NCBI GenBank assembly: GCA_009773005.1
Contig: WOUT01000013.1
Span: 52,865 to 116,864 of the forward strand
Reading direction: 5' to 3'
Source of the DNA: Chloroflexota bacterium
Lineage (GTDB): Bacteria; Chloroflexota; Anaerolineae; Anaerolineales; Anaerolineaceae
DNA length: 64,000 nucleotides
Shown: in pieces, positions 7,509-16,244 of the stretch
Layout: the number at the start of each line of letters is the position of its first letter
How positions within the stretch are numbered: the stretch's first letter is position 1
The notes under the pieces: generated by a model
What the model was told of the DNA's origin: nothing
The model's input: the letters and a program-made list of their open reading frames with translations, nothing else
Database searches by the model: none
Made by a program: the position numbers and the translations under genes

Positions 7509-8168
7509 CTAAAGAACAGAGCAGTGATATTTGCCAACGGTGAAATCTCTGATTTTACGGTCATCGAAGAGCTACTTAAACCGGATGACGATTTGATCGC
7601 TGTTGATGGGGGGCTCAGACATATCTGCAAGCTTGAAAAGAATCCGCAGCTTTTGATCGGTGACTTTGATTCAATTGAATCGTCTGACGTTGAGCGACTG
7701 GAAAACCAGGGGGTTGAGATCAGGCGCTTCCCGATTGAAAAAGACGAAACAGATCTTGAGCTTGCTTTGCTCGCTGTTGCCAGAAAAGGATATCGGGAAG
7801 TATTATTGGTCGGTGCGCTCGGTGGGAGGTTGGATCATACACTGGCGAATCTGTTCCTCCTGTTGCTTCCCGCTCTTTCCAGGATGAAAGTCACCATAGA
7901 AACCGGAACAGAAGAAATATTTCTCATTCGAAAAACAACAGTAATTCGGGGTGACAAGGGTGATGTTGTGTCTTTAATCCCATTAAAAGGAAATATCGTA
8001 GGCGTGCAAACCAAGGGACTGAAGTACCACCTCGAAAATGAAACACTTTACATCGAAAAAAGCCGCGGTATCAGCAATGTGATGCTAGAGAAACAAGCCG
8101 AAGTTACACTGATTTCCGGCTGTCTGTTATGCATCCATTCGCGCAAAAAGGTTTCGGAGGAAAAATGA
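7506..8168 (+). CDS. thiN: Thiamine pyrophosphokinase
   Basis: 220 residues. It transfers pyrophosphate from ATP to thiamine, making TPP in one step from salvaged thiamine. Family motifs are DDDLIAVDGGL near 31-41, LIGDFDS at about 57-63, a Lys-Asp-Glu-Thr-Asp patch (EKDETDLELAL), and GALGGRLDHTLAN. The frame is open upstream through the riboswitch tail, but the GGAGGG site at 7493-7498 and the terminator place the start at TTG 7506 or possibly GTG 7524. First gene of the TPP-riboswitch operon. Its stop overlaps the thiB start as ATGA. Confidence 0.93.
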   Translation: MLKNRAVIFANGEISDFTVIEELLKPDDDLIAVDGGLRHICKLEKNPQLLIGDFDSIESSDVERLENQGVEIRRFPIEKDETDLELALLAVARKGYREVLLVGALGGRLDHTLANLFLLLLPALSRMKVTIETGTEEIFLIRKTTVIRGDKGDVVSLIPLKGNIVGVQTKGLKYHLENETLYIEKSRGISNVMLEKQAEVTLISGCLLCIHSRKKVSEEK

Positions 8169-9232
8169 AAAAATTATTCTTGTTTGGTTTTTTTGTAACT
8201 GTCTTGTTGGCATTGACTTCTTGCGCGCCAAAAGTAACAGGTCCGGTAAGGTTAACTGTGATGACCCACGACTCATTTGCGGTCTCGCAAGAGCTCGTTA
8301 CCAAATTTGAAACAGAAAACAATGTCAAACTGATATTTTTAAAGAGCGGCGATACGGGGTCAGCCTTGAATCGGGCGATCCTGACTAAAAACTCACCACA
8401 GGCAGATGTCTTTTATGGGGTTGACAATACCTTCCTTTCTCGCGCTATCGCTGAGGACTTATTTGAAGCGTATGATTCGCCCATGCTGAAGCAGATCCCG
8501 GATGAATTTAAACTTGCCGCCGGCAATGAAGCGCTTCCCGTAGATTACGGGGATGTGTGCATCAACTATGACAAAGCCTATTTTCTGAAAAATAATCTGG
8601 CAGTTCCGCAGACTCTTTCTGATCTATTGAAACCGGAGTATGGAAAGAAGAACGGAAAGGAGGGACTTTTAGTGGTTGAGAACCCGGCAACCTCTTCGCC
8701 TGGATTAGCATTCTTGCTGGCTACCATTGCGGAATTTGGTCCTGATCACTATCTGGAGTTTTGGCAGTCCTTGAAGGATAACGGAATTGTAGTTGTCAAT
8801 GATTGGGGAACTGCCTATTATACGAATTTCAGCGCTTCATCTGGAAAAGGCGCCCAACCAATGGTGGTTTCTTATGCTTCTAGCCCGGTTGCCGAGGTGG
8901 TTTTCGCCGAATTACCACTCGCAGAAGCGCCAACCTCTTCGATCATTGGACCGAACACCTGTTTTCGGCAGATCGAGTTTGTGGGAATTTTAAAGGGAAC
9001 AAAGAACAAGGCGTTGGCGCAAAAGTTCGTCGACTTCATGCTGAGCCAGGATTTTCAAGCAGACATGCCGCTGCAAATGTTTGTCTACCCGGTCAACCCG
9101 GCAGCCAGTTTGCCCCCTGAATTCGTGAAATTCAGCCAGTCGCCTGCCAAGCCGGCATCTATGGACCCGGAAACAATCGCTCAGAACCGTGATGCTTGGA
9201 TCCAGGCATGGTCAGAAGTAGTTCTTCGTTGA
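8165..9232 (+). CDS. thiB: Thiamine ABC transporter substrate-binding lipoprotein
   Basis: 355 residues. A lipoprotein signal (MKKLFLFGF to the lipobox LTSC, Cys 20) is followed by a periplasmic-binding fold typical of ThiB: LTVMTHDSFA at the mature start, PQADVFYGVDNTFLSRA, PVDYGDVCINYD, TLSDLLKPEY and a C-terminal 'F-V-D-F-M-L-S-x-x-F-Q' stretch. It captures thiamine outside the membrane for ThiP/ThiQ. The start at 8165 has GGAGG upstream and overlaps the thiN stop by 4 bp. Confidence 0.93.
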   Translation: MKKLFLFGFFVTVLLALTSCAPKVTGPVRLTVMTHDSFAVSQELVTKFETENNVKLIFLKSGDTGSALNRAILTKNSPQADVFYGVDNTFLSRAIAEDLFEAYDSPMLKQIPDEFKLAAGNEALPVDYGDVCINYDKAYFLKNNLAVPQTLSDLLKPEYGKKNGKEGLLVVENPATSSPGLAFLLATIAEFGPDHYLEFWQSLKDNGIVVVNDWGTAYYTNFSASSGKGAQPMVVSYASSPVAEVVFAELPLAEAPTSSIIGPNTCFRQIEFVGILKGTKNKALAQKFVDFMLSQDFQADMPLQMFVYPVNPAASLPPEFVKFSQSPAKPASMDPETIAQNRDAWIQAWSEVVLR

Positions 9233-10911
9233 ATATATTGACAGGGATCAAACAGTTCGTGAAAAAAACCGGAGTATTGCTTTGGTTTTTACCACTGGCT
9301 TTTCTGGCAGTTTTCTTCTTAACCCCGCTTATTAATATCTTCGCAGTGATGTTCACCCACCCGGGAGTGATTAATGTCAGGGCGATCTTGCAACCGTTGT
9401 GGTTTACCATCTGGCAGGCGGTGATTTCCACGCTGTTGACGATGATGATCGGTTTGCCTGCTGCTTATGTTTTCTCTCGGTTTACATTTCCGGGTAAACT
9501 AATTTTTCGGTTATTGACAACACTTCCTTTTATTCTTCCAACTGTGGTTGTGGCAGCAGGATTCACCGCTCTGCTAGGTCCGCGAGGATTGTTGAACAGT
9601 GCGTTGATGCAGTCGTTGAACCTGGACAATCCGCCATTCTTGTTTATGAATACTCTGGGGGCGATCCTCATTGCTCATGTTTTTTACAACACCTCGGTGG
9701 TGATCCGCGTGGTTGGCAGCGCACTGTCTCAGCTTGACCCGCGTATTGAACAAGCTGGTCAGGTGTTAGGCGCGACACCTGTCAAAGTTTTTCGTGAAAT
9801 CACAATCCCGTTATTGCGTCCGTCCATATGGGTCGCTGCATTGATGGTTTTCCTGTTTGATTTCACAAGTTTTGGAGTCATTTTATTGTTGGGTGGTCCA
9901 AAATTTTCCACATTGGAAGTGGCGATCTATACCCAAACACTCTCCATGTTGAATCTTCCAATGGCTGGTTTACTTTCTCTTATCCAATTGTTTTGCACTT
10001 TTGGAGTTACGTTTCTTTATTCAAAGATCAATGGTAAAAGAACAATCCCACTTATGCCAAGGCTAAAAGGAGAGGGGATAAGAGTTCCTGTCCACATTCG
10101 CGAAAAAATCATTGTCCGATTTGTGATCATTTTTTTAGTGTTGTTGCTGATTCTTCCACTCGGCGCTCTAGCAGCCCGGTCTGTCACGCAAACCGATATC
10201 GGAACTGGAACCGGTAGTCGGTTCACGCTTGCTTACTATCGCGAATTATTCATTAACCGTCAGGATGCCTTCTTTTATGTCCCTCCAGCCCAAGCTGCAT
10301 TGAATTCGCTGATATATGCGAGCGTAACGGTGTTAATATCTGTCACATTCGGGATATTAGTTGCCTACGCACAGGTACGAAAGCGTGCAGTGAGGCGTTG
10401 GTTGGACCCACTGATCATGCTGCCGCTTGGAACTTCTGCGGTGACGCTTGGATTAGGTTTCTTGATCACTTTTAATCGTCCTCCTCTGGACGTAAAGTCA
10501 TTTCCACTCTTGATCCCTCTGGCGCACAGCCTGGTGGCACTACCCTTTGTGGTTCGCACCGTCCAGCCGACTCTCGCCTCCATTCCAGGTTCGCTCCGTG
10601 AAGCGGCAGCAGTTTTAGGGGCGTCTCCATGGCGGGTATGGCGCGAAGTAGAAGCGCCGATCATCGGACGGGCAGTCATAGTAGGAGCAATTTTCTCTTT
10701 CACCATTTCGTTAGGCGAGTTTGGCGCGACCAGCTTTCTAGCCAGACCGGAAACACCCACTCTGCCGCTGGCAATTTATCGGTTTCTTTCACAACCCGGC
10801 GCGTTAAATTATGGGCAAGCCATGGCTATGGCGACTTTGTTGATGTTGATGTGCGCAATCTCGATCGGGTTATTAGATAAGGTCCAACTTGTTGGGCAGA
10901 GTGAGATTTAG
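9208..10911 (+). CDS. thiP: Thiamine ABC transporter permease
   Basis: 567 residues with about twelve membrane helices in two halves, each carrying an ABC inner-membrane EAA loop: EQAGQVLGATPVKVFREITIPLLRPS in the first half and EAAAVLGASPWRVWREVEAPIIGRA in the second. This is the fused two-domain permease form of ThiP. It forms the channel with ThiQ and receives thiamine from ThiB. Start choice is uncertain: ATG 9208 overlaps thiB by 25 bp, and TTG 9229 overlaps its stop as TTGA. Confidence 0.92.
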   Translation: MVRSSSSLNILTGIKQFVKKTGVLLWFLPLAFLAVFFLTPLINIFAVMFTHPGVINVRAILQPLWFTIWQAVISTLLTMMIGLPAAYVFSRFTFPGKLIFRLLTTLPFILPTVVVAAGFTALLGPRGLLNSALMQSLNLDNPPFLFMNTLGAILIAHVFYNTSVVIRVVGSALSQLDPRIEQAGQVLGATPVKVFREITIPLLRPSIWVAALMVFLFDFTSFGVILLLGGPKFSTLEVAIYTQTLSMLNLPMAGLLSLIQLFCTFGVTFLYSKINGKRTIPLMPRLKGEGIRVPVHIREKIIVRFVIIFLVLLLILPLGALAARSVTQTDIGTGTGSRFTLAYYRELFINRQDAFFYVPPAQAALNSLIYASVTVLISVTFGILVAYAQVRKRAVRRWLDPLIMLPLGTSAVTLGLGFLITFNRPPLDVKSFPLLIPLAHSLVALPFVVRTVQPTLASIPGSLREAAAVLGASPWRVWREVEAPIIGRAVIVGAIFSFTISLGEFGATSFLARPETPTLPLAIYRFLSQPGALNYGQAMAMATLLMLMCAISIGLLDKVQLVGQSEI

Positions 10912-10925
10912 AGGCGGAGAAACCA

Positions 10926-11978
10926 TTGGACCGTTTGGAGATCATAAACGTTTTCAAGGACTATGAAGGTGAACCGCTATTGAAGGGCATCAACTTCAGC
11001 GTCAAGAGCGGCGAAACACTTTGCCTTTTAGGGCGGTCTGGAAGCGGAAAAAGCACCTTGCTGCGAATTATTGCTGGAATTGAAACAGCGGATTCCGGCG
11101 AGATTCTTTGGAATGGAAAAAGCTTGACGGGTATTCCAACTTACAGGCGGAATTTTGGATTGATGTTCCAGGATTACGCCTTGTTCCCTCATAAAAACGT
11201 TGCGGAAAACGTGGCTTTTGGGCTGCGCATGAAAGGGACGCCCTCCTCAGAGATTTCGCATTTAGTGCTGCAAGCGCTTGCTCAAGTGAATATGTCCGGT
11301 TTTGAGGAGCGCCGCGTGACCGACTTATCAGGAGGGGAACAACAACGTATCGCGCTGGCTCGGGCGTTGGCGCCGAGACCACGCCTGCTAATGTTGGATG
11401 AACCCCTCGCCGCGCTTGACCGGGCGCTGCGGATGGAACTTCAGGAGGAACTTCGAGACTTGCTGCACAAAACCGGAATTCCTGCAATTTATGTCACCCA
11501 CGATCAGGATGAAGCCATGATTCTTGGAGATGAGGTGGCGATATTGGCCTATGGCGTAATCGAGCAGTCAGGAAAACCTGAAGAAGTTCATCGTCTGCCA
11601 AAGAACCGCCGCGTAGCAGAATTCCTGGGGATGACTAATTTCATTAAAGGATTGGTAACCTCAATAGAACCACTACAAGTTGTAACCGAGTTTGGCTTAT
11701 TTCAGCCGGGAGTGTGCAATCGAAAAACTGCCAAAAAAGGTGACCGTGTCACTTTGCTATTAAAAACGACCGGTGCAGTTCAGGTAAAGACAAACAAACA
11801 ATTGAACGCTTTATCTTGCAGGGTAGCTGATTGCACATTCCGGGGGGATTATTACCGATTGAGTGTATCGGTCGGAGAAGGCGATTTGATGAGTTTCAAC
11901 TCGCAGGAATCCTGTCCAACTGGATCGAAAGTAAACCTGCACTTGCCGGATTCCTCTGTCGTTTGTCTGGATAAATAA
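10926..11978 (+). CDS. thiQ: Thiamine ABC transporter ATPase
   Basis: 350 residues. Walker A GRSGSGKST (about 37-45), Q-loop MFQDYALFPH, signature LSGGEQQR, Walker B LLMLDEPLAALD and switch His in VTHDQDEA. The C-terminal 110 residues form a TOBE-like domain, longer than in E. coli ThiQ and closer to spermidine/iron-type ATPases. The operon position behind the TPP riboswitch fixes the substrate as thiamine or a derivative. TTG start at 10926 with GGCGGAG upstream; 14 bp after thiP. Confidence 0.9.
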   Translation: MDRLEIINVFKDYEGEPLLKGINFSVKSGETLCLLGRSGSGKSTLLRIIAGIETADSGEILWNGKSLTGIPTYRRNFGLMFQDYALFPHKNVAENVAFGLRMKGTPSSEISHLVLQALAQVNMSGFEERRVTDLSGGEQQRIALARALAPRPRLLMLDEPLAALDRALRMELQEELRDLLHKTGIPAIYVTHDQDEAMILGDEVAILAYGVIEQSGKPEEVHRLPKNRRVAEFLGMTNFIKGLVTSIEPLQVVTEFGLFQPGVCNRKTAKKGDRVTLLLKTTGAVQVKTNKQLNALSCRVADCTFRGDYYRLSVSVGEGDLMSFNSQESCPTGSKVNLHLPDSSVVCLDK

Positions 11979-12006
11979 AAAAGAATTATATTCAGGATTC
12001 TTTTTT
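11977..12006. terminator. Bidirectional terminator after thiQ
   Basis: AAAAAAGAAT (11977-11986) and ATTCTTTTTT (11997-12006) pair perfectly over 10 bp with a 10-nt loop. U-tracts form on both strands. It separates the thiamine operon from the convergent small-membrane-protein genes. Confidence 0.85.
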
Positions 12007-12013
12007 GAACATG

Positions 12014-12193
12014 CTAGAACCACCCGGGCGGGATGATCTTTTTGAACAACACCCACAGCAGGGCTAAAAAAACTGAGGTTCCCACGCAGAACGAGGTAAG
12101 CATGACGATCAGGATCAGCCAGACCTGGCGTTTGTTGTTCTCCACTTTTTCCGGAGAAGTTAAAGGAGTTTCTTGAGCCTCGGATTCGTTCAT
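12014..12193 (-). CDS. Small single-span membrane protein
   Basis: 59 residues. A polar N-terminus of about 22 residues, one hydrophobic helix (about 25-50) and a short basic end (KKIIPPGWF). The frame is open further upstream, but ATG 12193 forms an ATGA overlap with the stop of the DUF4126 gene. That marks it as the true, coupled start. No family recognised; probably an accessory to the upstream membrane protein. Confidence 0.65.
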   Translation of the reverse strand: MNESEAQETPLTSPEKVENNKRQVWLILIVMLTSFCVGTSVFLALLWVLFKKIIPPGWF

Positions 12194-12765
12194 TGATTGG
12201 CAGGCGGAAGCGGTTTTTTCTTTTTGAAAATCATGCGCGTCACGATGATCGTAGTGACGAGAACCAGTAGACATGCCACGAGTACGGGCAGCAAGATGGA
12301 AAGGAAGGATACGACGGTAGAAGCCGCATCTTCCGCCATGCTCACCGGAACGTTACCGGCGCCGCCGGTGGTGGCAGTCACTGCCGGGCGAATTGCAAGC
12401 GCTTTTACAGCGTGAACTCCTCCGGCTACCAGAAGACCAGCAATTAGTGCTAAAACCGGATTAACATCTCCGATCTGGGTTGCGGTTGCCGCGAAAACGA
12501 TCGCCCCGGCGGTCGGTCTGATGAAGGTTTGGACGATATCATTTACGTGATTGACAGCGGGAATTTTATCCGCCAGGAATTCGATCAGCGATAGGAAGAT
12601 CAACACACCGATCACCCACCAGGAGGTCATTGTGTTCCACGGGTCCTGCAGTTTGATCAGGTCAGTATACTTCGCCAGCAGCGCAACCACCAGCAGCGGG
12701 ATATAAGCGTTCAAGCCTGCGCTGGCAGAGAGACCAAAAGCTGAAAAAATGTTAAAAATATCCAT
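12190..12765 (-). CDS. DUF4126 membrane protein
   Basis: 191 residues with four to five hydrophobic helices. The N-terminus 'F-G-L-S-A-S-A-G-L-N-A-Y-I-P-L-L' and the later 'D-K-I-P-A-V-N-H-x-x-D' segment are hallmarks of DUF4126, a family of unknown function. A Lys/Pro-rich tail (KKKKPLPPANQ) is cytosolic. It lies between a 59-residue membrane protein (4-bp overlap) and a DUF2085 gene (12-bp gap), so the three probably form one leftward unit. Confidence 0.8.
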   Translation of the reverse strand: MDIFNIFSAFGLSASAGLNAYIPLLVVALLAKYTDLIKLQDPWNTMTSWWVIGVLIFLSLIEFLADKIPAVNHVNDIVQTFIRPTAGAIVFAATATQIGDVNPVLALIAGLLVAGGVHAVKALAIRPAVTATTGGAGNVPVSMAEDAASTVVSFLSILLPVLVACLLVLVTTIIVTRMIFKKKKPLPPANQ

Positions 12766-12777
12766 ATTACCTCTAGT

Positions 12778-13590
12778 TTATAAGTGAAACCCTTGCCAGG
12801 TTCCTGAAATCGAATAGCGCAATAAGTCCATCAATCCGATTTGGAGAAATGCGGTAATTAACCCAAGCAGATAGAAAATATGACCTTCTTTAAAATGAGT
12901 GAATGTGTTCTCCTTATTAAAAACGATGATCCATAACAAGGAATATACCATGCCCAGAATCAGAATAATCGTCCCGGTTGACAAGATTGCAATTGGATAA
13001 TAAAGAAACGGGATATCCAGCCAAACCATAACCCCGACAACTGCTTCGCTCAGCATTACCATAAGGAATTGTTTCCATGTATCAAGTACAGGCTTTTTGT
13101 TTTGTTTCACCCATAAAGTTTGGTTCCAAAGCGGCAGGAGCAGGTTGGCGAGGATTATTCCCATCATCAAACCGGTGATTAACCGAAGTAAATTGGAAGG
13201 TTGGTAAAGCGGATGAATGTTTGGAAAGAGTGATAAAGCAGAATTAACACCGTCAACCACAAACAACAAAAAGAAAACTCCCAGAACAATGATTTTCATT
13301 TTTGGCGGACTGCCTGAGCGTTTATCATTTGGCGCTAGAACCATCAAAGCGATGAGGGTCCCCAAAAACATTCCGGTGCAACGGCTGCATAACGGAAGAA
13401 GCCTGCCACCGACCAAAAGGGTATGACTGGCAATCCGGTGGCAAACTGCATAGCCAGCTGCGCCAGTCTTTCCGTCCACTCCCGCTGGAGTTAGGATAAA
13501 CCAGAACGTGATGATTACGAGCAAGACCACGAGCATCGCGAGCTTGATTGATTTTTGATTTAACCAAATGGTGGATTTCATTGGACGCAT
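12778..13590 (-). CDS. DUF2085 membrane protein
   Basis: 270 residues with about seven hydrophobic helices. The stretch VCHRIASHTLLVGGRLLPLCSRC, with paired Cys-His and C-x-x-C motifs, then TGMFLG, is the DUF2085 signature; the Cys/His set looks able to bind metal or form disulfides. Function is unknown. A second in-frame ATG lies 3 codons in (13581). Neither has a strong ribosome site. First gene of the leftward trio with DUF4126 and the small membrane protein. Confidence 0.82.
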   Translation of the reverse strand: MRPMKSTIWLNQKSIKLAMLVVLLVIITFWFILTPAGVDGKTGAAGYAVCHRIASHTLLVGGRLLPLCSRCTGMFLGTLIALMVLAPNDKRSGSPPKMKIIVLGVFFLLFVVDGVNSALSLFPNIHPLYQPSNLLRLITGLMMGIILANLLLPLWNQTLWVKQNKKPVLDTWKQFLMVMLSEAVVGVMVWLDIPFLYYPIAILSTGTIILILGMVYSLLWIIVFNKENTFTHFKEGHIFYLLGLITAFLQIGLMDLLRYSISGTWQGFHL

Positions 13591-13680
13591 TATACGGTTG
13601 AACGGAATTCAGAGCAAGATTGATGAATAAACACACCGCCAAAAATTAAGAGTGAAAAATATACACACTAGGGATGGGTC

Positions 13681-13709
13681 TTGACTTTCGTCATCGTTTA
13701 TGCTTTACT
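13681..13709 (+). promoter_or_regulatory. Promoter of the pepT leader
   Basis: TTGACT (13681-13686), a 17-bp spacer and TTTACT (13704-13709). Transcription would begin near 13716, giving a leader of roughly 215 nt ahead of pepT. Confidence 0.6.
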
Positions 13710-13763
13710 TACGTTGTAAAAAAAAATAAGTTTCGCCATCCTAACGATGAGGAGGTGATGTCC

Positions 13764-13820
13764 ATGATAAGTTACTGTTTTAACCAAAGCGCTGCGGCAT
13801 CCCTCCTCACGATTTTGTAG
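13764..13820 (+). CDS. Putative 18-residue leader peptide before pepT
   Basis: A strong Shine-Dalgarno (GGAGGTG, 13751-13757) lies 6 nt before ATG 13764, which opens an 18-codon frame (MISYCFNQSAAASLLTIL) ending TAG at 13820. A second ATG at 13758 is too close to the ribosome site. The 3' half lies inside the 5' arm and loop of the large hairpin at 13789-13834. Translation would therefore compete with folding. The codon content (three Ala, three Ser, three Leu) does not point to one amino acid. Confidence 0.45.
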   Translation: MISYCFNQSAAASLLTIL

Positions 13821-13866
13821 GGAAGCCGCAGCGCCACAACACCGAGAGCCGTCCACGTGACGGCTC
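13789..13866 (+). promoter_or_regulatory. Two-hairpin attenuator-like leader of pepT
   Basis: Hairpin 1: GCGCTGCGGC (13789-13798) with GCCGCAGCGC (13825-13834), plus inner TCCCT/AGGGA (13800-13804, 13819-13823). Hairpin 2: GAGCCGTC (13846-13853) with GACGGCTC (13859-13866), followed by TTT. Alternatives exist: CCTCCTCA (13802-13809) is complementary to TGAGGAGG (13748-13755), the leader's ribosome site. AGCCG also occurs in hairpin 1 (13824) and hairpin 2 (13848), so CGGCT (13861-13865) could pair with either. Confidence 0.55.
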
Positions 13867-13932
13867 TTTGGATGTTACAAGATGTTATTATTTTCTAATT
13901 AATTGAAACTGGAAAACGAATGGAGGCTGTCG

Positions 13933-15159
13933 ATGACAAGTGTAAAAGAACGATTTCTTAAATACGTTAAAATCGATACAAAATCAAACACTGAGGCAAC
14001 TGGGTGCCCCAGTACACCTGGTCAGTTTGTGTTTGCACGACAATTAGTCGAAGAGATGCGGACGCTTGGGTTGGAGGATATCAATCTGGATGAAAATGGG
14101 TACATTATGGCGACCTTGCCTGCAAATACGTCAAAAAAAATCCCGGTGATCGGTTTTATTGCCCACATGGACACCAGCCCGGAGATGAATGGTGAAGGCG
14201 TTAACCCGCAAATCATCCCCAGTTATGACGGGGGAGAGATCGTACTGAACAAGGAACTGAATTTAAAAATGACGCCTGATATATTCCCTGAACTTAAAAA
14301 GTACACCGGCCAGGAGTTGATCACCACAGATGGCAACACCTTGTTGGGTGCAGATGATAAAGCAGGCGTTGCGGCTATTCTCACTGCGGTGGAGTATTTG
14401 ATTAAACACCCTGAGATCCAGCATGGAAAGATTCGGGTAGGGTTCACTCCTGATGAGGAGATTAGCCGGGGGGCTGATCTGTTCGATGTAGCGAAATTTG
14501 GAGCAGAGTACGCCTACACGGTTGATGGAGGAGAGGTTGGTGAGTTGGAGTATGAAACCTTCAACGCCGCGCAAGGGGTTGTGATCGTCAATGGTAAAAA
14601 CGTTCACCCGGGAGTCGCGAAGAACAAGATGCTCAACTCAATCCAGGTGTCGATGGAGTTCAACGCCATGCTTCCAGTTAGCGAACGTCCAGAATTCACT
14701 GAGGGAGTGGAAGGATTCTTCCACATTATGCATATGGAAGCGTCTGTCGAATTGACCAAGATGATCTACATCATCCGGGATCATAATCGGGCGATCTTTG
14801 AAGAACGCAAAGTTGTTTTTCTTTCTGCAGCTGATTTCCTGAACAAAAAGTATGGTGCGGGGACACTAGATGTGCGTGTGAAGGACACTTATTACAACAT
14901 GCGCGAAAAGATCGAACCGGTTTTTCACATTGTGGAGCTGGCAAGCGATGCCATGAAATCACTTGGTATTACGCCCATCATCGTTCCTGTCCGCGGAGGA
15001 ACCGATGGCTCACGGTTATCCTATATGGGTCTGCCGTGTCCGAACTTGTTTACCGGGGGTTTATATGCGCACGGCCGGTATGAATGCATTCCGACTCGTT
15101 CACTTGAAAAAGCTGTTGATGTGGTAGTTAAAATTGCTGAAATGACCGCTCAAAAATAA
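13933..15159 (+). CDS. pepT: Peptidase T (tripeptide aminopeptidase)
   Basis: 408 residues, the usual length. A cytosolic zinc M20B peptidase that removes the N-terminal residue from tripeptides. Zinc and catalytic motifs: HMDTSPE (first His ligand and Asp), LLGADDKAG (bridging Asp), TPDEEISRG (Glu-Glu), YTVDGG, and a late PVRGGTDGS. ATG 13933 has GGAGG 6 nt upstream and matches family starts; the frame is open 10 codons further back. It is preceded by the structured leader described separately, suggesting control by translation or amino-acid supply. Confidence 0.95.
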   Translation: MTSVKERFLKYVKIDTKSNTEATGCPSTPGQFVFARQLVEEMRTLGLEDINLDENGYIMATLPANTSKKIPVIGFIAHMDTSPEMNGEGVNPQIIPSYDGGEIVLNKELNLKMTPDIFPELKKYTGQELITTDGNTLLGADDKAGVAAILTAVEYLIKHPEIQHGKIRVGFTPDEEISRGADLFDVAKFGAEYAYTVDGGEVGELEYETFNAAQGVVIVNGKNVHPGVAKNKMLNSIQVSMEFNAMLPVSERPEFTEGVEGFFHIMHMEASVELTKMIYIIRDHNRAIFEERKVVFLSAADFLNKKYGAGTLDVRVKDTYYNMREKIEPVFHIVELASDAMKSLGITPIIVPVRGGTDGSRLSYMGLPCPNLFTGGLYAHGRYECIPTRSLEKAVDVVVKIAEMTAQK

Positions 15160-15165
15160 AAACAG

Positions 15166-15197
15166 ACCCCGCCTGGTTCATTTCAACCAGGTGGGGT
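15166..15197. terminator. Terminator between pepT and the EamA gene
   Basis: ACCCCGCCTGGTT (15166-15178) pairs with AACCAGGTGGGGT (15185-15197) over 13 positions with one G-U. The loop is 6 nt and TCTTCATTT follows. It separates convergent genes. Confidence 0.85.
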
Positions 15198-15227
15198 TCT
15201 TCATTTGGTCAAGCGTCTTTCGTTTGG

Positions 15228-16091
15228 TTAGCTGTCTTTCAATTTCTTCCTGGCGAACCATTCGTTCAATACAAGTGAAGCCACCACAATTGCGCCGCCG
15301 ATCAATAGCGCTTGCAGGTTAGTTTTTTCTCCAAAAACCAACAGTGATACTGCCACCGCCAGAGGTATCTTGAGGTCATTAAAGACCGCCAGGGCTCCAG
15401 TATTGACTTTGCGCGAGCCAATGTTCCACAAGAAGAAGCAAATTCCTGAGGCAAATACACCAAGATAGACCAGCGTCCAGATTTGTTTGGCGGTTAAGGC
15501 AATCGTTGAAAGGGGTGTAAAAATGAGGGTAGCCGCAAGGGTTACCACAACTGCACCGAGATATAAAAATCCAAAAACTTCCTTGTCTTTAATGGCTTCG
15601 TGTTTTGCCATCAGACGGCGGTAATATACCTGGCCAAAGGCGAAACACAGATTGGAAACCTGCACAAGCAGGAAGCCAGTCAAAATGCCGGGGGATAATA
15701 CATCTCCGCGTTTAATGACCCATGTGCCCGCGACTGCCAATACTGCTGTCAATAAATAAAGCGGGTTGAATTTCTTCTGGATGGCATCATCGATCAATGT
15801 TACATAAATCGGGGTGAAAATAGTAAAAAGTGCAACTTCGTAGGCTTTCAACGTTTTGAATGAGGCTATGTAAGCGATATACATGATGCCGAACTGCAGG
15901 ATTCCAGTCAGGGCAAGTTTTAATGCCAGTTTTCGATTTATCTTCTGGAATCTAATAAATGGGAGAAACACCAAAAAAGAGATGAGCATTCGGGCAAATG
16001 AAACAAAGTTCGAATCGACCCCGGCGAGATTACCTTTTATCAACCCGAAAGAAAATGCCCATGCAAGAGATACCAGTAATAACAAAATCAT
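15228..16091 (-). CDS. EamA/DMT-superfamily transporter
   Basis: 287 residues with ten predicted membrane helices in two five-helix EamA repeats. Recognisable marks are the early A-x-S-F-G-L-I-K-G segment, the A-L-x-x-x-Q-F-G-x-M-Y-x-A-Y first-repeat end, and the second-repeat G-x-x-x-F-x-L-W-N-x-G-S with P-L-A-V at the final helices. DMT proteins usually export amino acids or metabolites; the substrate is not readable here. It ends KKLKDS. Stand-alone gene, convergent with pepT. Confidence 0.88.
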   Translation of the reverse strand: MILLLLVSLAWAFSFGLIKGNLAGVDSNFVSFARMLISFLVFLPFIRFQKINRKLALKLALTGILQFGIMYIAYIASFKTLKAYEVALFTIFTPIYVTLIDDAIQKKFNPLYLLTAVLAVAGTWVIKRGDVLSPGILTGFLLVQVSNLCFAFGQVYYRRLMAKHEAIKDKEVFGFLYLGAVVVTLAATLIFTPLSTIALTAKQIWTLVYLGVFASGICFFLWNIGSRKVNTGALAVFNDLKIPLAVAVSLLVFGEKTNLQALLIGGAIVVASLVLNEWFARKKLKDS

Positions 16092-16244
16092 ATAGAGCCT
16101 CTTTATTAATAGTTTTTTAGAATAGGTTGGTGATTATAAACGCCTTTATTTAAAAAAACAACTTAATCTGTGACTGAGGTTGAAGAATGAATCGGATCAA
16201 GTTCGATGGCAGCACCACCTTGAAGTTTTGAAAAAAAGGGTCTT

